Below are positions 1-9,664 of a DNA stretch of 64,000 bases, one piece after another. Made by a program: the position numbers and the translations under genes. The stretch lies in assembly GCA_036365515.1 (NCBI GenBank), contig CM070874.1:50226583-50290582 (forward strand), written 5' to 3'. A model generated the notes under the pieces. The model worked only from the letters and a program-made list of their open reading frames with translations. It was not told where the DNA came from and ran no database searches. Positions within the stretch are counted from its first letter, which is position 1. Each line of letters starts with the position of its first letter. Source of the DNA: Torymus aiolomorphi (lineage: Eukaryota > Arthropoda > Insecta > Hymenoptera > Torymidae).

Positions 1-194
1 GCCGATGACGAAGTCTAGGTGGTGCGCGACGTAGGTTTGTGGCTCTAGGTGTTAGAACTCATCGAATGCGTCGTCTAGGTGTTCAGGGTGACCGATTACG
101 GAGTCTACGTGGTGCGCACCGTAGTTTTTTGCATCTAGGTGTCGGAATGCATCTCATGCGTGGTCTAGGTGATCGGGGTAGTCGATTACGGAGT

Positions 195-689
195 CTAGGT
201 GGTGCGCACCGTAGGTTTTTGGCTGTAGGTGTTGGATCTCATCGAATGCGTCGTCGAATAGTTTTTTGCATCTAGGAGTCGGAATTCATTCCATGCGTCG
301 TCTAGGTGTTCAGGGTAGCCGATGACAATGTTTAGGTGATGCGCTCCGTAGTTTTTTGCATCCAGGTGTTGGAACACATCAAATGCGTGGTCTAGGTCTT
401 TGGAGTAGCCGATTACGGAGTCTAGGTCTTGCGCACCGTAGGTTCTTGGCTGTAGGTGTTGGATCTCATCGAATACGTAGCCCAGGTGTTCGGGGTAGCC
501 GATGACAATGTCTAGGTGGTGTGCTCGGTAGTTTTTTGTGTCTATGTGTCGGAATGCATTCCATGCGTGGTATAGGTGGTCGGGATAGCCGATGACGGTG
601 TCTAGGTAATGCGCTCCGTAGTTTTCCTTGTCCACCACGTTTGCGATGTGTTCGAACATCTGGAGCCAAAAAACTATGGAGCGCACCAC
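195..689 (-). CDS. Reading frame of 30-residue repeats (hypothetical)
   Basis: The minus strand reads as a 164-codon frame from an ATG at 689 to a stop at 195-197. About five copies of a 30-residue unit are visible, with consensus core YGAHHLDIVIGYPEHL followed by a more variable DHAFDVFQHLDAKN. Unit length equals the DNA period. After about residue 135 the frame leaves the repeat register, because of the 44-bp gap near 250, and ends in an unrelated tail. No signal peptide, transmembrane segment or known domain is visible. No promoter or splice signals are apparent. The frame may be an incidental product of a 3n-period satellite, since other frames are also open, or a decayed repeat-protein exon. 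I cannot assign a function. Confidence 0.3.
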   Translation of the reverse strand: MVRSIVFWLQMFEHIANVVDKENYGAHYLDTVIGYPDHLYHAWNAFRHIDTKNYRAHHLDIVIGYPEHLGYVFDEIQHLQPRTYGAQDLDSVIGYSKDLDHAFDVFQHLDAKNYGAHHLNIVIGYPEHLDDAWNEFRLLDAKNYSTTHSMRSNTYSQKPTVRTT

Positions 690-1025
690 CTAAACATCAT
701 GATCAGCTCTCCCAAAAACCTAGACCACGCATTCGATGTGTTCCAACACCTAGATGCAAAAAACTACGGATCGCACCACCTAGACATCGTTTTTGGCTAC
801 CCCGAACACCTGGGCCACGTATTCGATAAGATCTAACACCTGCAGCCAAGAACCTACGGTGCGCACCACCTAGACTCCGTAATCGGCTACCCCAAAGAGC
901 TAGACCACTCATTCGATGTGTTCCAATACCTAGATACAAAAAACTACGGAGCGCACCACCTAGAGTCCATCATTGGCCACCTCAAAGGCCTAGTCCACGC
1001 ATTCGATGTTTTTAATTATCGATAG
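609..1025 (+). pseudogene. Opposite-arm copy of the 30-residue repeat frame, one internal stop
   Basis: The plus-strand arm encodes the same unit in frame from an ATG at 609: four copies starting near KNYGAHHL, ending at a TAG at 1023-1025. A TAA at 834-836 sits exactly where other copies have a glutamine codon (CAA), so one C-to-T change explains the break. Downstream the frame resumes without a shift (HLQPRTYGAHHLDSVIGY). Frame continuity across both arms is notable, but it is partly forced by the 90-bp period. Function unknown. Confidence 0.3.
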
Positions 1026-1481
1026 TTCACCATCCACTGGCCAACCATTCGTCAATATTGTTGCTATTCGTTGGCCAAAAAGATTGTCCAACCGTTGCAG
1101 TTAAGCCACTTTAGTTGGGTTATTTTCTACCAGGGTACTTACACAGAAAAACTCTTAGGAACGCCGAACGCAGTAGCCCCGGCCGGCGGTACTATACTGC
1201 GTCAAACACTTGGAAGGCTGCGCTCATGCACGTCTGCAGCTCGGAGCCGTTGCTCTTTTTTCAGATATATCTGAAAGCGCAATAAACATGTGATGGCGAG
1301 TACCTTATAATTCATGAACGGCGTTACAGTGCTTTTGACATATGTTGAAAGCTAATGACAAACCAGGAACTGACTGAATTTTGAATCAATGTACTGATTG
1401 TCAATACATGCGGCCATTTTATACAAAAGTGCGCTGCTATAACCAACGCATAACCAAGCGGTATAGTAGGAAATATTCAGT
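1026..1481. other. Unassigned spacer
   Basis: No gene is recognised. Near 1038-1100 there are short motifs with paired TGGCCAAC and CGTTGGCCA. Related AACCGTTGG motifs recur at 5500-5650 and 5920-5950, which suggests a dispersed repeat. Confidence 0.4.
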
Positions 1482-1557
1482 CACGATTAGATCAATAATA
1501 TCTAATCGTGTTATCTCATTGGAAACTCAACCACAATCAAATCAATAATATTTGATT
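1482..1557. repeat. Two similar hairpins
   Basis: Hairpin 1 is CACGATTAGAT (1482-1492), a 7-nt loop, then ATCTAATCGTG (1500-1510): 11 perfect base pairs. Hairpin 2 has stem AATCAAAT (1535-1542) and ATTTGATT (1550-1557) with the same CAATAAT loop. The identical loops show these are diverged tandem copies. Confidence 0.75.
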
Positions 1558-1569
1558 ATGTCCTTTGCT

Positions 1570-2525
1570 TATTGTATGGTTAGCACTCTCATCAGTGACT
1601 CGCAACGTAACTCAGCAAAACTCATCCACACTCACACAGAAAACTCATGCATTCAAATTGTAACACTCATACACTCAACTATTTTATTGTAACATTCCAC
1701 ACATCATTTATATTAATTTTTATAACGACTTTATATTGAATTTTAAGTAATATTATGTAAATAACTTTTATAGCACTGTGTGACCTAAATCCGCTCTTAA
1801 GTCACGGCTAGTTGTGACTTAAGTAGCCCATTATTACACTGTGAAATAATGAATTTACTTAAGTCACAGGTACGTAATTAACGCCAATTATCTACCAAAA
1901 CTATTCAAAAATATTATTTTACATATAAGAATGAACAGGAAAAGAAGTAAAACTTCGTTAATAGTTGACAAACCACAAAGAATAAATAAAAATGATGATA
2001 ATAAGGCATCTCTATATTATAGGTTAGTTTCATCTGCTATGGAATAGCAGACCGTGCGCTTTTAAAATATTCAATATTAAACTGTATGGATTTTAGTTTT
2101 AAAAGTCTTTCTCTTTAATGATATAACGTATACAAATCTTTCACTTTCATAAACTTCAACTTATTGTTAAAGATACAAATCAAATTGTCAAGAATCTAGT
2201 TTTATGATTTTTTTATGTATATATTCAATATTCTAGATTCAATAATAACCATATTCTATATCAGGTATTCTATTATTTAAATAACTTTTTATTAATTTTT
2301 TTCAGGGCAGAGGGGCTGCGCCAGGGCGCTAACCTCACGCCGTGCAATAATGGGCCACTTAAGTCACACGTATCGTAATATACTAATTGAAAATATGTAG
2401 CAGTTAATTAATTTTATAGACAGTTTACAATATATATTATAGTTTAATTTATTCAAATATTGTTCACATTTATTTCTAACACCTACAGCATATAACTCAC
2501 TTATAAATTATGGCATTCTCAAACA
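1570..2525 (+). mobile_element. Relic LTR, 3' part (BEL/Pao-like), interrupted by a MITE
   Basis: Positions 1616-1700 (GCAAAACTCATCCACACTCA onward) match the reverse complement of 44711-44816 inside the solo LTR at 44509-45729. The 3' end ATTATGGCATTCTCAAACA at 2507-2525 matches that LTR's terminus. The extra length between these two anchors, about 600 bp, is accounted for by the MITE at 1796-2369. The left LTR boundary is not visible and the U3 part appears lost. Confidence 0.6.
1796..2369. mobile_element. MITE-like element nested in the LTR relic
   Basis: Inverted ends: left GTGACTTAAGTAGCCCATTA from 1814, right TAATGGGCCACTTAAGTCAC ending at 2367, about 32 bp at high identity (the arms extend inward through TTRCACKG). 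Just outside the left arm, CTTAAGTCAC (1796-1805) and GTGACTTAAG (1814-1823) form a 10-bp hairpin. The interior is AT-rich and without coding frames, so any transposase must have come from elsewhere. Confidence 0.6.
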
Positions 2526-2650
2526 TTTGGTCCTTCGAGCCGGATTAAACATGCTGTGGTGTGTATTAGAGTCAGTGAACTTTACTTATTATTAAACTGT
2601 TTAAATACATTGGATCATGACTGAGGATGCTGAGGCCAAGAAGATAGACT
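2526..2650 (+). mobile_element. Start of internal region / leader of the LTR relic
   Basis: Directly after the LTR end CAAACA is TTTGGTCCTTCGAGCCGG (2526-2543). From memory this motif is typical of the junction downstream of the 5' LTR in insect BEL/Pao elements; I could not check this. It is followed by about 100 bp of AT-rich leader. No gag-pol coding sequence follows, so the internal region is almost wholly deleted. Confidence 0.5.
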
Positions 2651-3647
2651 CATGGATGCGATTCTCACCAGTCACTTGGACACTATCAACATTCAAACGG
2701 ACATCTTTAATGTGCCAATAGATAACACTCTGCTCTACATGTGGATTACTGTGTGGACGTACAACTTCAGCGCTGCCTTAGCAGTTTACTCAGCAAGGTG
2801 CCTCACAGGAATTCTACAAGAACATCTCAGCTGAAGGTGACACATTCAATGTGTATTACTCATCACACTTGCACCTATTGGAAGTAATCTTACTTTTATA
2901 TTGTGGCGGTCACAATGGTCAACGGATTCATCGAGATGGAGAGATGCAATTACACTCTTCTTACTTTTCTTACAATCATACAAGTGCTGGATTTGTATTT
3001 ATGTGCTCTCACAACATCATTTGTCATCAGCTGTTCATCAATACTTGGTCACTGACTACTCATCGAATGGTTTTTATTACGGCTTACATATGGTTTACAT
3101 CAAGAAGAGGACTACCTTCACAGCATTTCTCAATAAAAAACTCAACGTGGTACAACTCACATCAATAATGACACTCCGTGGATACTCAAACCACCTACGG
3201 CATTTCATATGATGTAAGTGGAAAGCAGTGGTGAAATCAATACTATTTCATCACCAACAGACCATGAACGACATCGTTCTCAAATTGAAACTTCATCATC
3301 CTTGCTGACTCAATTGAAGGTTTGCTCAACTCAAGGCCATTAGAATCACTCAAAGAAGATTCAGAAGATATTTATACACTCACTTTTGTAGCCTTTCTCA
3401 TTAACAAGTTATTAAATTCATTGTCTCCCTTGGTTTCTAAACTTCAATGAATTTCAGCAGTCTAGTTAGCAATTTACTCAATGGATGACTCAGTAACTCT
3501 GGCAGCAATACTCGGCTCAACAACGATTTCAATTTACTTCAAGAAGGCATCACTCATCTCACGATTTTAATTTATTCAAATGTTGTTCACATTTATTTCT
3601 AGCACCATAGCATGTAACTCACTTATAAATTATGGCATTCTCAAACA
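2651..3647 (+). mobile_element. Second LTR relic of the same family (diverged)
   Basis: Positions 3566-3647 repeat 2443-2525 almost exactly (shared GTTCACATTTATTTCTARCACC and the terminal TATGGCATTCTCAAACA). The region upstream is rich in ACTCA/CTCAC words like the solo LTR at 44.5-45.7 kb, but I could not align it line by line, so the left limit is uncertain. The distance of about 1.1 kb between the two termini fits an LTR of about 1.2 kb. Frames inside, such as 2851-3168, carry no recognisable domain. Confidence 0.5.
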
Positions 3648-4141
3648 AATATAATTTTCTCTTTTTATTCAAATATTTCTTCTGCTAAGGAATATGTTAA
3701 GAAGATTCTATAAATATTGAGTTTATTTGGGAAGGTTTACACCACAGCTACAGAAATATTAAAGAAATTAATTTTGACATGATTGACTTTACAGTTTACA
3801 AACTAGTTCTTTTTATTTAATAATCAACTTTTTAGTTGCATTTTTTATTTATGTCAGCATGCATATAATTTGAATTGACAACTATAAATACATACGCTAT
3901 TACAGTTACAGATGAATAATTAATCAAAAAAGAAATAAAATTTTATTAATGATCTTTGGATCGCTTTATTATCAATTCAGCTATAAATGAAAAACTTACC
4001 TGTTCTAAAATGTAATAGTATTACGTATTCATAAATTAGTCTGCTGCACTTGAATAACATTACTTCAATATGCCATTCAAGTGACTTATAGTGCAAGTAA
4101 CAAATTATACATACCGATTAAAAAAATTAAAATCTGTGAAG

Positions 4142-4142
<1 letters not shown>
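3648..4142. other. AT-rich unassigned stretch
   Basis: No gene, hairpin or clear repeat is recognised apart from A/T runs. Confidence 0.4.

Positions 4143-4224
<82 letters not shown>
4143..4224. repeat. (TA)n microsatellite
   Basis: About 80 bp of TA repeat. It lies just beyond the 3' side of the R2-like relic (which reads leftward), with about 120 bp of non-coding sequence between, so it may have grown from that element's 3' tail. Confidence 0.95.
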
Positions 4225-4225
<1 letters not shown>

Positions 4226-4341
4226 CGCTCGCTCGCACGTACACATACAGTTCATATTACATGACCTATATATACTATTATTGACGGAGATTATGTCTGA
4301 AACGCAGGCAGCACTGAGGGTGGGTAGACTTAGGATGAGTT

Positions 4342-5390
4342 TCAATGTTTCATGACGGTGCTAGTATTAAAAACTCTATGGGCTATGGCTCCTCTTATGA
4401 GGACTCTGGTGGCTATGACGGCGAGGTCTCATTGGTTGATGGTGCCTAGCCTGAAGAGGTCTTGGCGGATTTCTTGCACCAAACCCTTCTACAGGATAGG
4501 ATCGCCGGGAGATGGAGAATATTCCTCGCTCCTAGATCCTCAATGGCCCTTTGAATATCGAGGTTGCCGGTGTACTTCTGTACCTTGAGAATCCGAGCTT
4601 GAGGTCGTATGGATTGCCGGCAAAGTCTATTATTACACCCAGAGTCCCCATGATGTCGACGATGTCGGATTTACGCAGTCCTTCGCTGGTGGTGATATGT
4701 AGCTCGCTGTACATCGTGTAACCTTGGCGTCGAAAGTGTCTATAAAGTTTCTCCCAATGTACGTGAGGATAGAATTATGGTGAACAATTCGCACGCGGTG
4801 GGTTCGAGGGCATATCTGCAGCACCTGGTTGTTGATTTCAGACAATATACATCCCGCAATATGACAGCTCCGATCCCCATGCCTTTCTCTGATGGTTCTA
4901 CCTCTTGATCCATCCAATTGTATTGGTTGGCAACTTAAACAGAGTGCTTAAGTGCACACCCTTCTACCAGGCTATGGTGGAGAGCGGCCCACCGCTTTTG
5001 GCAGGTATTTTCTTCCGTGATGATGGTGTTCCTATCGGTGAGCTGTTTGTTACATTGTAGAACTCTCTTTGCCAGGTAATGTATCGATGGTGTTAGTCTT
5101 ATTTCGGCCCAGTAAGAGGTCGAGAAGGCAGTTACGTCGGTGGAGATGTGTCAGATAGCGCACAGATGGAATACCGAGGCCTCCTTCGCCAACAGGAACG
5201 ATATAAGTATCCTAGTGGGGTGTCGTTTGGTAGAGTTAACAACTGTCCGACTGTGCCTCTCACTATCTTGTCTACTCGCTGATCCTAGCTGATGGTATAT
5301 AGTCTTCAGTTCGTAGATACGCTGTTGTAGTTTCAATGGCACTTTGGTGTAAACCATCATAGATATGTTTAAAACCAAAGGTATAGAAGG
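4342..5390 (-). pseudogene. RLE-type non-LTR retrotransposon ORF relic (R2/R4 group)
   Basis: Reading leftward in shifting frames, this region resembles the C-terminal half of an R2/R4-type polyprotein. Visible in order: VPLKLQQRIYELKTIYHQL (near 5350-5290), as in the RT thumb; GEGGLGIPSVRYL (5190-5152); a Cys-rich finger CHIAGC...CPRTH (4866-4798), in which the expected zinc-binding His before CPRTH is Gln; and the restriction-like endonuclease core GLRKSDIVDIMGTLGVIIDF (about 4681-4622), with Asp residues spaced as in PD-x12-D but Pro replaced by Ser. Then KVQKYTGNLDIQRAIEDLG (from about 4595) and a C-terminal tail ending MKH with a stop at 4342-4344. The RT core with its YADD box is missing, consistent with 5' truncation near 5390. 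At least three frameshifts and several stops make it inactive. The neighbourhood is not 28S rDNA, so this is not a canonical R2 insertion. Confidence 0.75.
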
Positions 5391-7060
5391 TATTAGAAAT
5401 CGTTGTTAAGAGGATAAAATAATGGAAAAGCTACACTGAGAAAAATTATATAATAAAAATTACTATAATACATACTAACGCCCTGGTAGAAACATTAACC
5501 AATAGTTCACAATCGGTTGGCGAAATCGCAACGAGTACGCTAACGGTTTAACCAAGTCTTGCTTTAAAATGCTACTAATTTCGTCACAAAATGATGGTTC
5601 GCTTAGCCAACAGTTGAACCAATCGTTGGTTTAAAAATTCTATAAATGTATGTACTGAGTTAATGAGCCGTTGGCCTACAGATCCTTAATTTTCAAAATT
5701 ACTAAAATAATGAATTATTCATTTGTTATATAATAAAAATAATCAAATTAATAATAATAATGCTATACCGACAGTGTGAAAAAAAATATTTTTATGGTAA
5801 ATGAATATTTTATACATATTAAGAGTTTAAACATTTTGAGGTTAAATATATTTTTGTAAAAATCTTTATATTATAAATGACACTTCTTTTGTTTTTGAAA
5901 TGTTATATTTGCTCTTTTTCCGAACCGTTGGTTAACCGTTGGCTTTTACTTGTTGATTAAAACTAAGAAAATACTCAACACTGTTATAGACTACTTAGTA
6001 GCATTAGGATGATAAACGTATTAAAAAACTCCATGCCATTTTTTTATATGTTATCCGTATAATTAAAAAATATTTAAATAAAGTTTTTAGAGTTATTATG
6101 AAGTCTAGATGGTAAAAAGAACTAAAAATGTGAATTTTTTTGCAATTTTGACATTGTTACACCACTTGTCAAAATTTGAAAAAATTATAGTAAGTAGAAA
6201 TGTCTAAAATACGTCTTTAATACGTCATTTAGTGGCTCCAGTTGATCTATATCAGAGGTATTGCAGTTTAAAATATTTTAGATTTTTTTTACCTTGAGCA
6301 TGAACTTGGAAAAAAATAAAAAAATGAGTTATATTTGGGTATATCTATCCTACATGCATGAATTTTTTCAGATTTTTCAAAACACAATTTATTTTGAGAA
6401 TAAAATTAATACGTGAAAACACGCGTTTCGAGGAGGTAGAGACGGGAGGGCGGAAAGTAAAAACTTGACAAAACTTGGTTTTTTTTATTCACAAGTTATT
6501 TTGGAGAACCCGGAAGAGTCACTTTCACCTATGTAAGTGGGGGGTCCTTTGTTAATGTCTTAAATCTACATAAAAGTAATCATTATAAATGTAAAGTGTA
6601 TCACAGGTTCACTACTTCATTCAAGTTACGAAGTTATGTTAGAAACATGCATATTATACGATTCCAAATAGTCAAGAAGTTTTAGAGATATATGTCTAAA
6701 AGTTAAGTAATTTTCGTGTTTCACATCGACTGACAAGAAAACATACCTTCCGGGTCACAGACTTTGTTTTTAAATACTCATATTGATTCTGGTGGTAAAA
6801 CGTACGGTTGCTTAGCTCTTTTTTGTTGTAAACTTTCCTAAATGACTATTAATTTTAAGGACTGAAGTTTGGTTGAATAGTACGAAACGAATGTAGAAAT
6901 TTTTTTATTATTTGATTCATATTAATTCTCAAGTAATTACACTATGTTTTGTTTAATTTTTATAGAACTTTAACGTTAATGTTAGTGAATTGGAAACATT
7001 AATCTATGTTTCACATGCACAAGAGAATACTTTTTAGAGCAGTGTGGTGTTTGTAAATAA
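5391..7060. other. AT-rich unassigned stretch with dispersed AACCGTTGG motifs
   Basis: No gene is visible. A TACACTGAGAAAAA end-like motif lies at 5432-5445 (compare the MITE at 26612). Copies of CGGTTGG/AACCGTTGG occur at 5513, 5545, 5620 and 5925-5950 (CCGTTGGTTAACCGTTGG). Nothing is recognised in the rest. Confidence 0.4.
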
Positions 7061-7061
7061 A

Positions 7062-7128
7062 CGCGCGCGCGCGCGTGTGTGGGTATGTGTGTGTGTGTGC
7101 GCGCGCGCGCGTGTATGTGTGTGTGTGT
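7062..7128. repeat. Alternating (GC)n/(GT)n purine-pyrimidine tract
   Basis: Two blocks of CG repeats alternate with two blocks of TG repeats, almost unbroken. Such alternating purine-pyrimidine DNA favours Z-DNA. Confidence 0.9.
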
Positions 7129-7495
7129 TTTAGATCTTGAATGGAAAGATATTTTCTTACTCCCCCACCTGAAAGTACGTACTTTCGGTCCGCATCTCCG
7201 AGCCGAAAGTTAACTTTCACACCCTATTTTAGACCAACCGCGCGCTCTGATTGGCTGCCGAAATTTCCCGACCCGCTGCGCTTGAGCGCCCGCGCGCATG
7301 AACCACTCTGTCTCATGCGTACGGGTGATGAGAAAAAAGAGTTAGTTGAAATAAAAAGTGGTGTTGTTTGATCGTGGTCATTGTTTTTTTCTCTTGTTTT
7401 CTACACGTACTTACGAGTCGTGTAGAAACAATTAAGTAAACGTGCGGACGGGAGCATCCGAGGAAAAGGTGTTTGTGCGGTGTGAAGGTTAGACA
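7129..7495. other. GC-richer unassigned block
   Basis: It contains GAAAGTACGTACTTTC (7171-7186), a perfect 16-bp palindrome, and a GC-rich segment with CTGATTGGCTG (reverse CCAAT). A motif GAGAAAAAAGAGTTAGTTGA occurs at 7330 and again at 7631, which shows an internal duplication. Open frames here have no known domain. Confidence 0.45.
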
Positions 7496-7601
7496 CGTAC
7501 ACCCAATGGACATTGATTCGTGTCGTTAGTGACCGTCATGCATAACCTTTTCAATTGTTTTCTCATTTCTTATGTCCCAATCAATGTCCATTGGGTGTAC
7601 G
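7496..7601. repeat. 23-bp perfect inverted repeat (hairpin)
   Basis: The arm at 7496-7518 (CGTACACCCAATGGACATTG plus ATT) is exactly repeated in inverse at 7579-7601, with a 60-nt loop. It could be the remnant of a foldback element. Loop length and perfect pairing do not resemble an ordinary animal pre-miRNA. Confidence 0.85.
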
Positions 7602-7689
7602 AAATAGACAGAGGAAAGTGCACGGGTGGCGAGAAAAAAGAGTTAGTTGATCAAACTTTAATGTACTTAATCATCACCTTATTTCTTTC

Positions 7690-7990
7690 TTTTTTTAATG
7701 AATGTGTTTCTGATGCCCGCTCCGACCAGCAAAACCTCGGCTTCGCCTCGGTCTTGCAAATGTCGGGCGGGCATCAAACCATCTCTGCAACAGCGAAAGT
7801 AGCAGACGCCCAAAAAACCAGCTCTCCACGCCGGGTCGAAAGAAAAAACAGTCGGTAATATCGACCGAGCTACCCAAAGCGGCCGAGGGAGGCATTACTA
7901 TCGAGGGGGCTGAAAGAAAAACTAACACTCAAACACAGCTAGTGTTCACATAATAACACTTTCGGCCGGGAGTAAGAAAAATAGTATACA
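7690..7990. repeat. Short repeat with CTCGGCTTCGCCTCGG core
   Basis: A GC-rich patch in AT-rich DNA with the palindromic core at about 7737-7752 and an ACTTTCGGCC motif at 7961-7970, which also occurs at about 55524. Similar cores (CGAGCGAAGCGAG) recur across the window. Probably a non-autonomous mobile repeat; its ends are not defined. Confidence 0.4.
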
Positions 7991-8539
7991 ATACTTGGAA
8001 CGGAAATTTGATGCCCTGGGCGTTATTCTACTCACAGCACTAAGTTCGATATTGACCCTTGTAGAATGTCATCTGCAGCTTGTCCTTGTGAAGTCGCCGT
8101 GAAGTTGCCATTATTTTCTTCTCTCATAGGTTTTGTAGGAGCAGAGTTTTCTCTCATTTTATTTTTTCAAATTTGTTGTAGCAAAACTGCGCATGCTAAA
8201 CGAATTATGCCTCACGTAGGCAAAACTGTATACACCTTGTGAATGTTTGTCATTAAAGTAGAATTTTATATTGAATGCTTACATCGGCATTCTGCTGTAG
8301 TGGTGATGATTGTAGGGATTCTTCTTATTAATTTTACATAGCTTTTTTATACGATTAGTAAAGAATTTTGGCAAATCTTGTTGTTTGAATGCCAATTTCT
8401 TATTACTTGAAACATTTAGAACTATTCTAAGACTTTTAGCGAAATTTTCCAGTTTAATGTGAAACAATTCTAACTCATTTAGCGATTCTTTGTTCCCTCC
8501 TCCCGAATGTTTATAGATTTTAAAGAATTTTAAAACAGC
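7991..8539. other. Unassigned AT-rich stretch
   Basis: No gene, RNA or clear repeat is recognised. Confidence 0.4.
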
Positions 8540-8812
8540 TTCTTTTTACCTCAGGAACTGTGGGAGAGACTTTGGAAATTTGTAATTAAAAAAATATTAA
8601 AAACTGCGGGACTTTATCTCTTTCTGAAAAAAATAAAGAGTATTCTTGCAGCGAAACTATGAAAACTTATGTTTTTTTCTCGGAAAATTAAAGCCAAAAC
8701 AAAGAAATATTAATGTGAATCGTCTACAACTTAACTGTGGATTATGAAAAGATGTTACTTTTACGCTAAATTCACAATTGTTTTATGTAGTAAATAATGA
8801 TTGCATTGCCAA

Positions 8813-9237
8813 AAGCGGTCCGTGGTTCAGTAGGCAAGATGCTTGCCTTTGGATACACGGCTGCTCCGAAGGTTCCGGGTTCGATTCCCGGTCCGGGCGA
8901 AAAATTATCGGAGATTTTTTCTCCGAGTTTTACGACCACCGATGAGAATCTTATTCAGAACCTCGACCCGGGTCGCCGTTGATGGAGGGTTTCTTGGCTG
9001 CACGGCGGTCCGTAATTCTGCGCTTGCCATACGCGGCTAGTGGTTAGTGCTGTGATGGATGGCCGGTCGGCTACACCAACAGGAATCTTCCTTAGTGTGT
9101 GTATGCTCCAGGTACACGGCCATGTTGATCCTGTCCTACCGACTGTTGTTCCTGACGTAGGGTTTTCCTCGGGTACTAGGCTTGGGTTTTTCCTCACGCC
9201 CTCGGCGAAAGCGGGAACAGCAGGTTAGGTTAGGTAG
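8813..9237 (+). mobile_element. tRNA-derived SINE with (GGTTA)n-like tail
   Basis: A tRNA-like head carries an A-box-like TGGTTCAGTAGGC (8823-8835) and a consensus B box GGTTCGATTCC (8878-8888) inside a paired T-arm (CCGGGTTCGATTCCCGG). A non-tRNA body of about 330 bp follows, then a tail CAGGTTAGGTTAGGTA (9221-9236). Part of the head is repeated near 9004-9050 (GCGGTCCGTAATTCTGCGCTTGCC). The plus strand would be transcribed by RNA polymerase III. Mobilisation would need a LINE partner that recognises this tail; the partner is not identifiable here. Confidence 0.75.
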
Positions 9238-9664
9238 ATAAACCTCTAGAAACGTGAAAAAAAAACGTATGGTTAGGAGCATCCTCACATAAAGTGGTAG
9301 GAGTCACCCCTGAATCCCGAACGGAAAATGAATAGGGCTAGTCCTAAGTATACGTAAGGGCCAGAGTAGGTTTGCTGTATACTATTCAATCCAAGACATT
9401 TATATTAAAATATTTAATTATTAATATTATATATAATTTTAAAAATAAGTATATTAAAGAATTAATAATAAAGTTGTAGCAAGGCGCGTAACAACGAAAA
9501 AGATACTCCAAACGGCGCAAAAATTCAGTGACACGTGTAACATTCGACTTTCAGAGAAATATTATTTCTCTAGTCACTTTTCTATAATCTCGGTACTAAT
9601 AGCGGACAGATGTATGCTTGCAATTTCAAATTACGCGCTATACCGCCAGTCCCGAGACAATAAA
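9238..9664. other. Interior of the long-TIR element
   Basis: AT-rich, no coding frame. A small hairpin AGAGAAATATTATTTCTCT lies near 9554. Confidence 0.4.

Larger units (their letters stand above)
1..1025. repeat. 90-bp tandem repeat array in inverted orientation
   Basis: A unit of 90 bp recurs at about 1, 91, 181, 318, 408, 498 and 588 (start motif GCCGATKACGGAGTCTAGGT). A gap of about 44 bp near 250 breaks the phase. From about 655 the same unit continues as its reverse complement (anchor AAAAACTACGG near 668, 759, 848 and 939). The whole is therefore a head-to-head palindrome of tandem arrays with its centre near 650. The array runs off the left edge, so its full length is unknown. Because 90 is divisible by 3, several frames stay open over long distances. 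I do not recognise the repeat. Confidence 0.9.

Noticed and set aside
2851..3212. Two overlapping ~105-codon frames
   Set aside because: They lie in the second LTR relic and match no gag or pol motif.
4142..4345. Open frame of Tyr-Ile repeats
   Set aside because: It is only the translation of a (TA)n microsatellite.
7496..7601. Pre-miRNA
   Set aside because: The stem is perfect with a 60-nt loop and lacks the mismatched ~33-bp stem of animal precursors; kept as a hairpin only.
9223..9237. Internal telomere repeat (TTAGG)n
   Set aside because: Only two to three units, and they sit exactly at the 3' end of the SINE, so they are better read as its tail.
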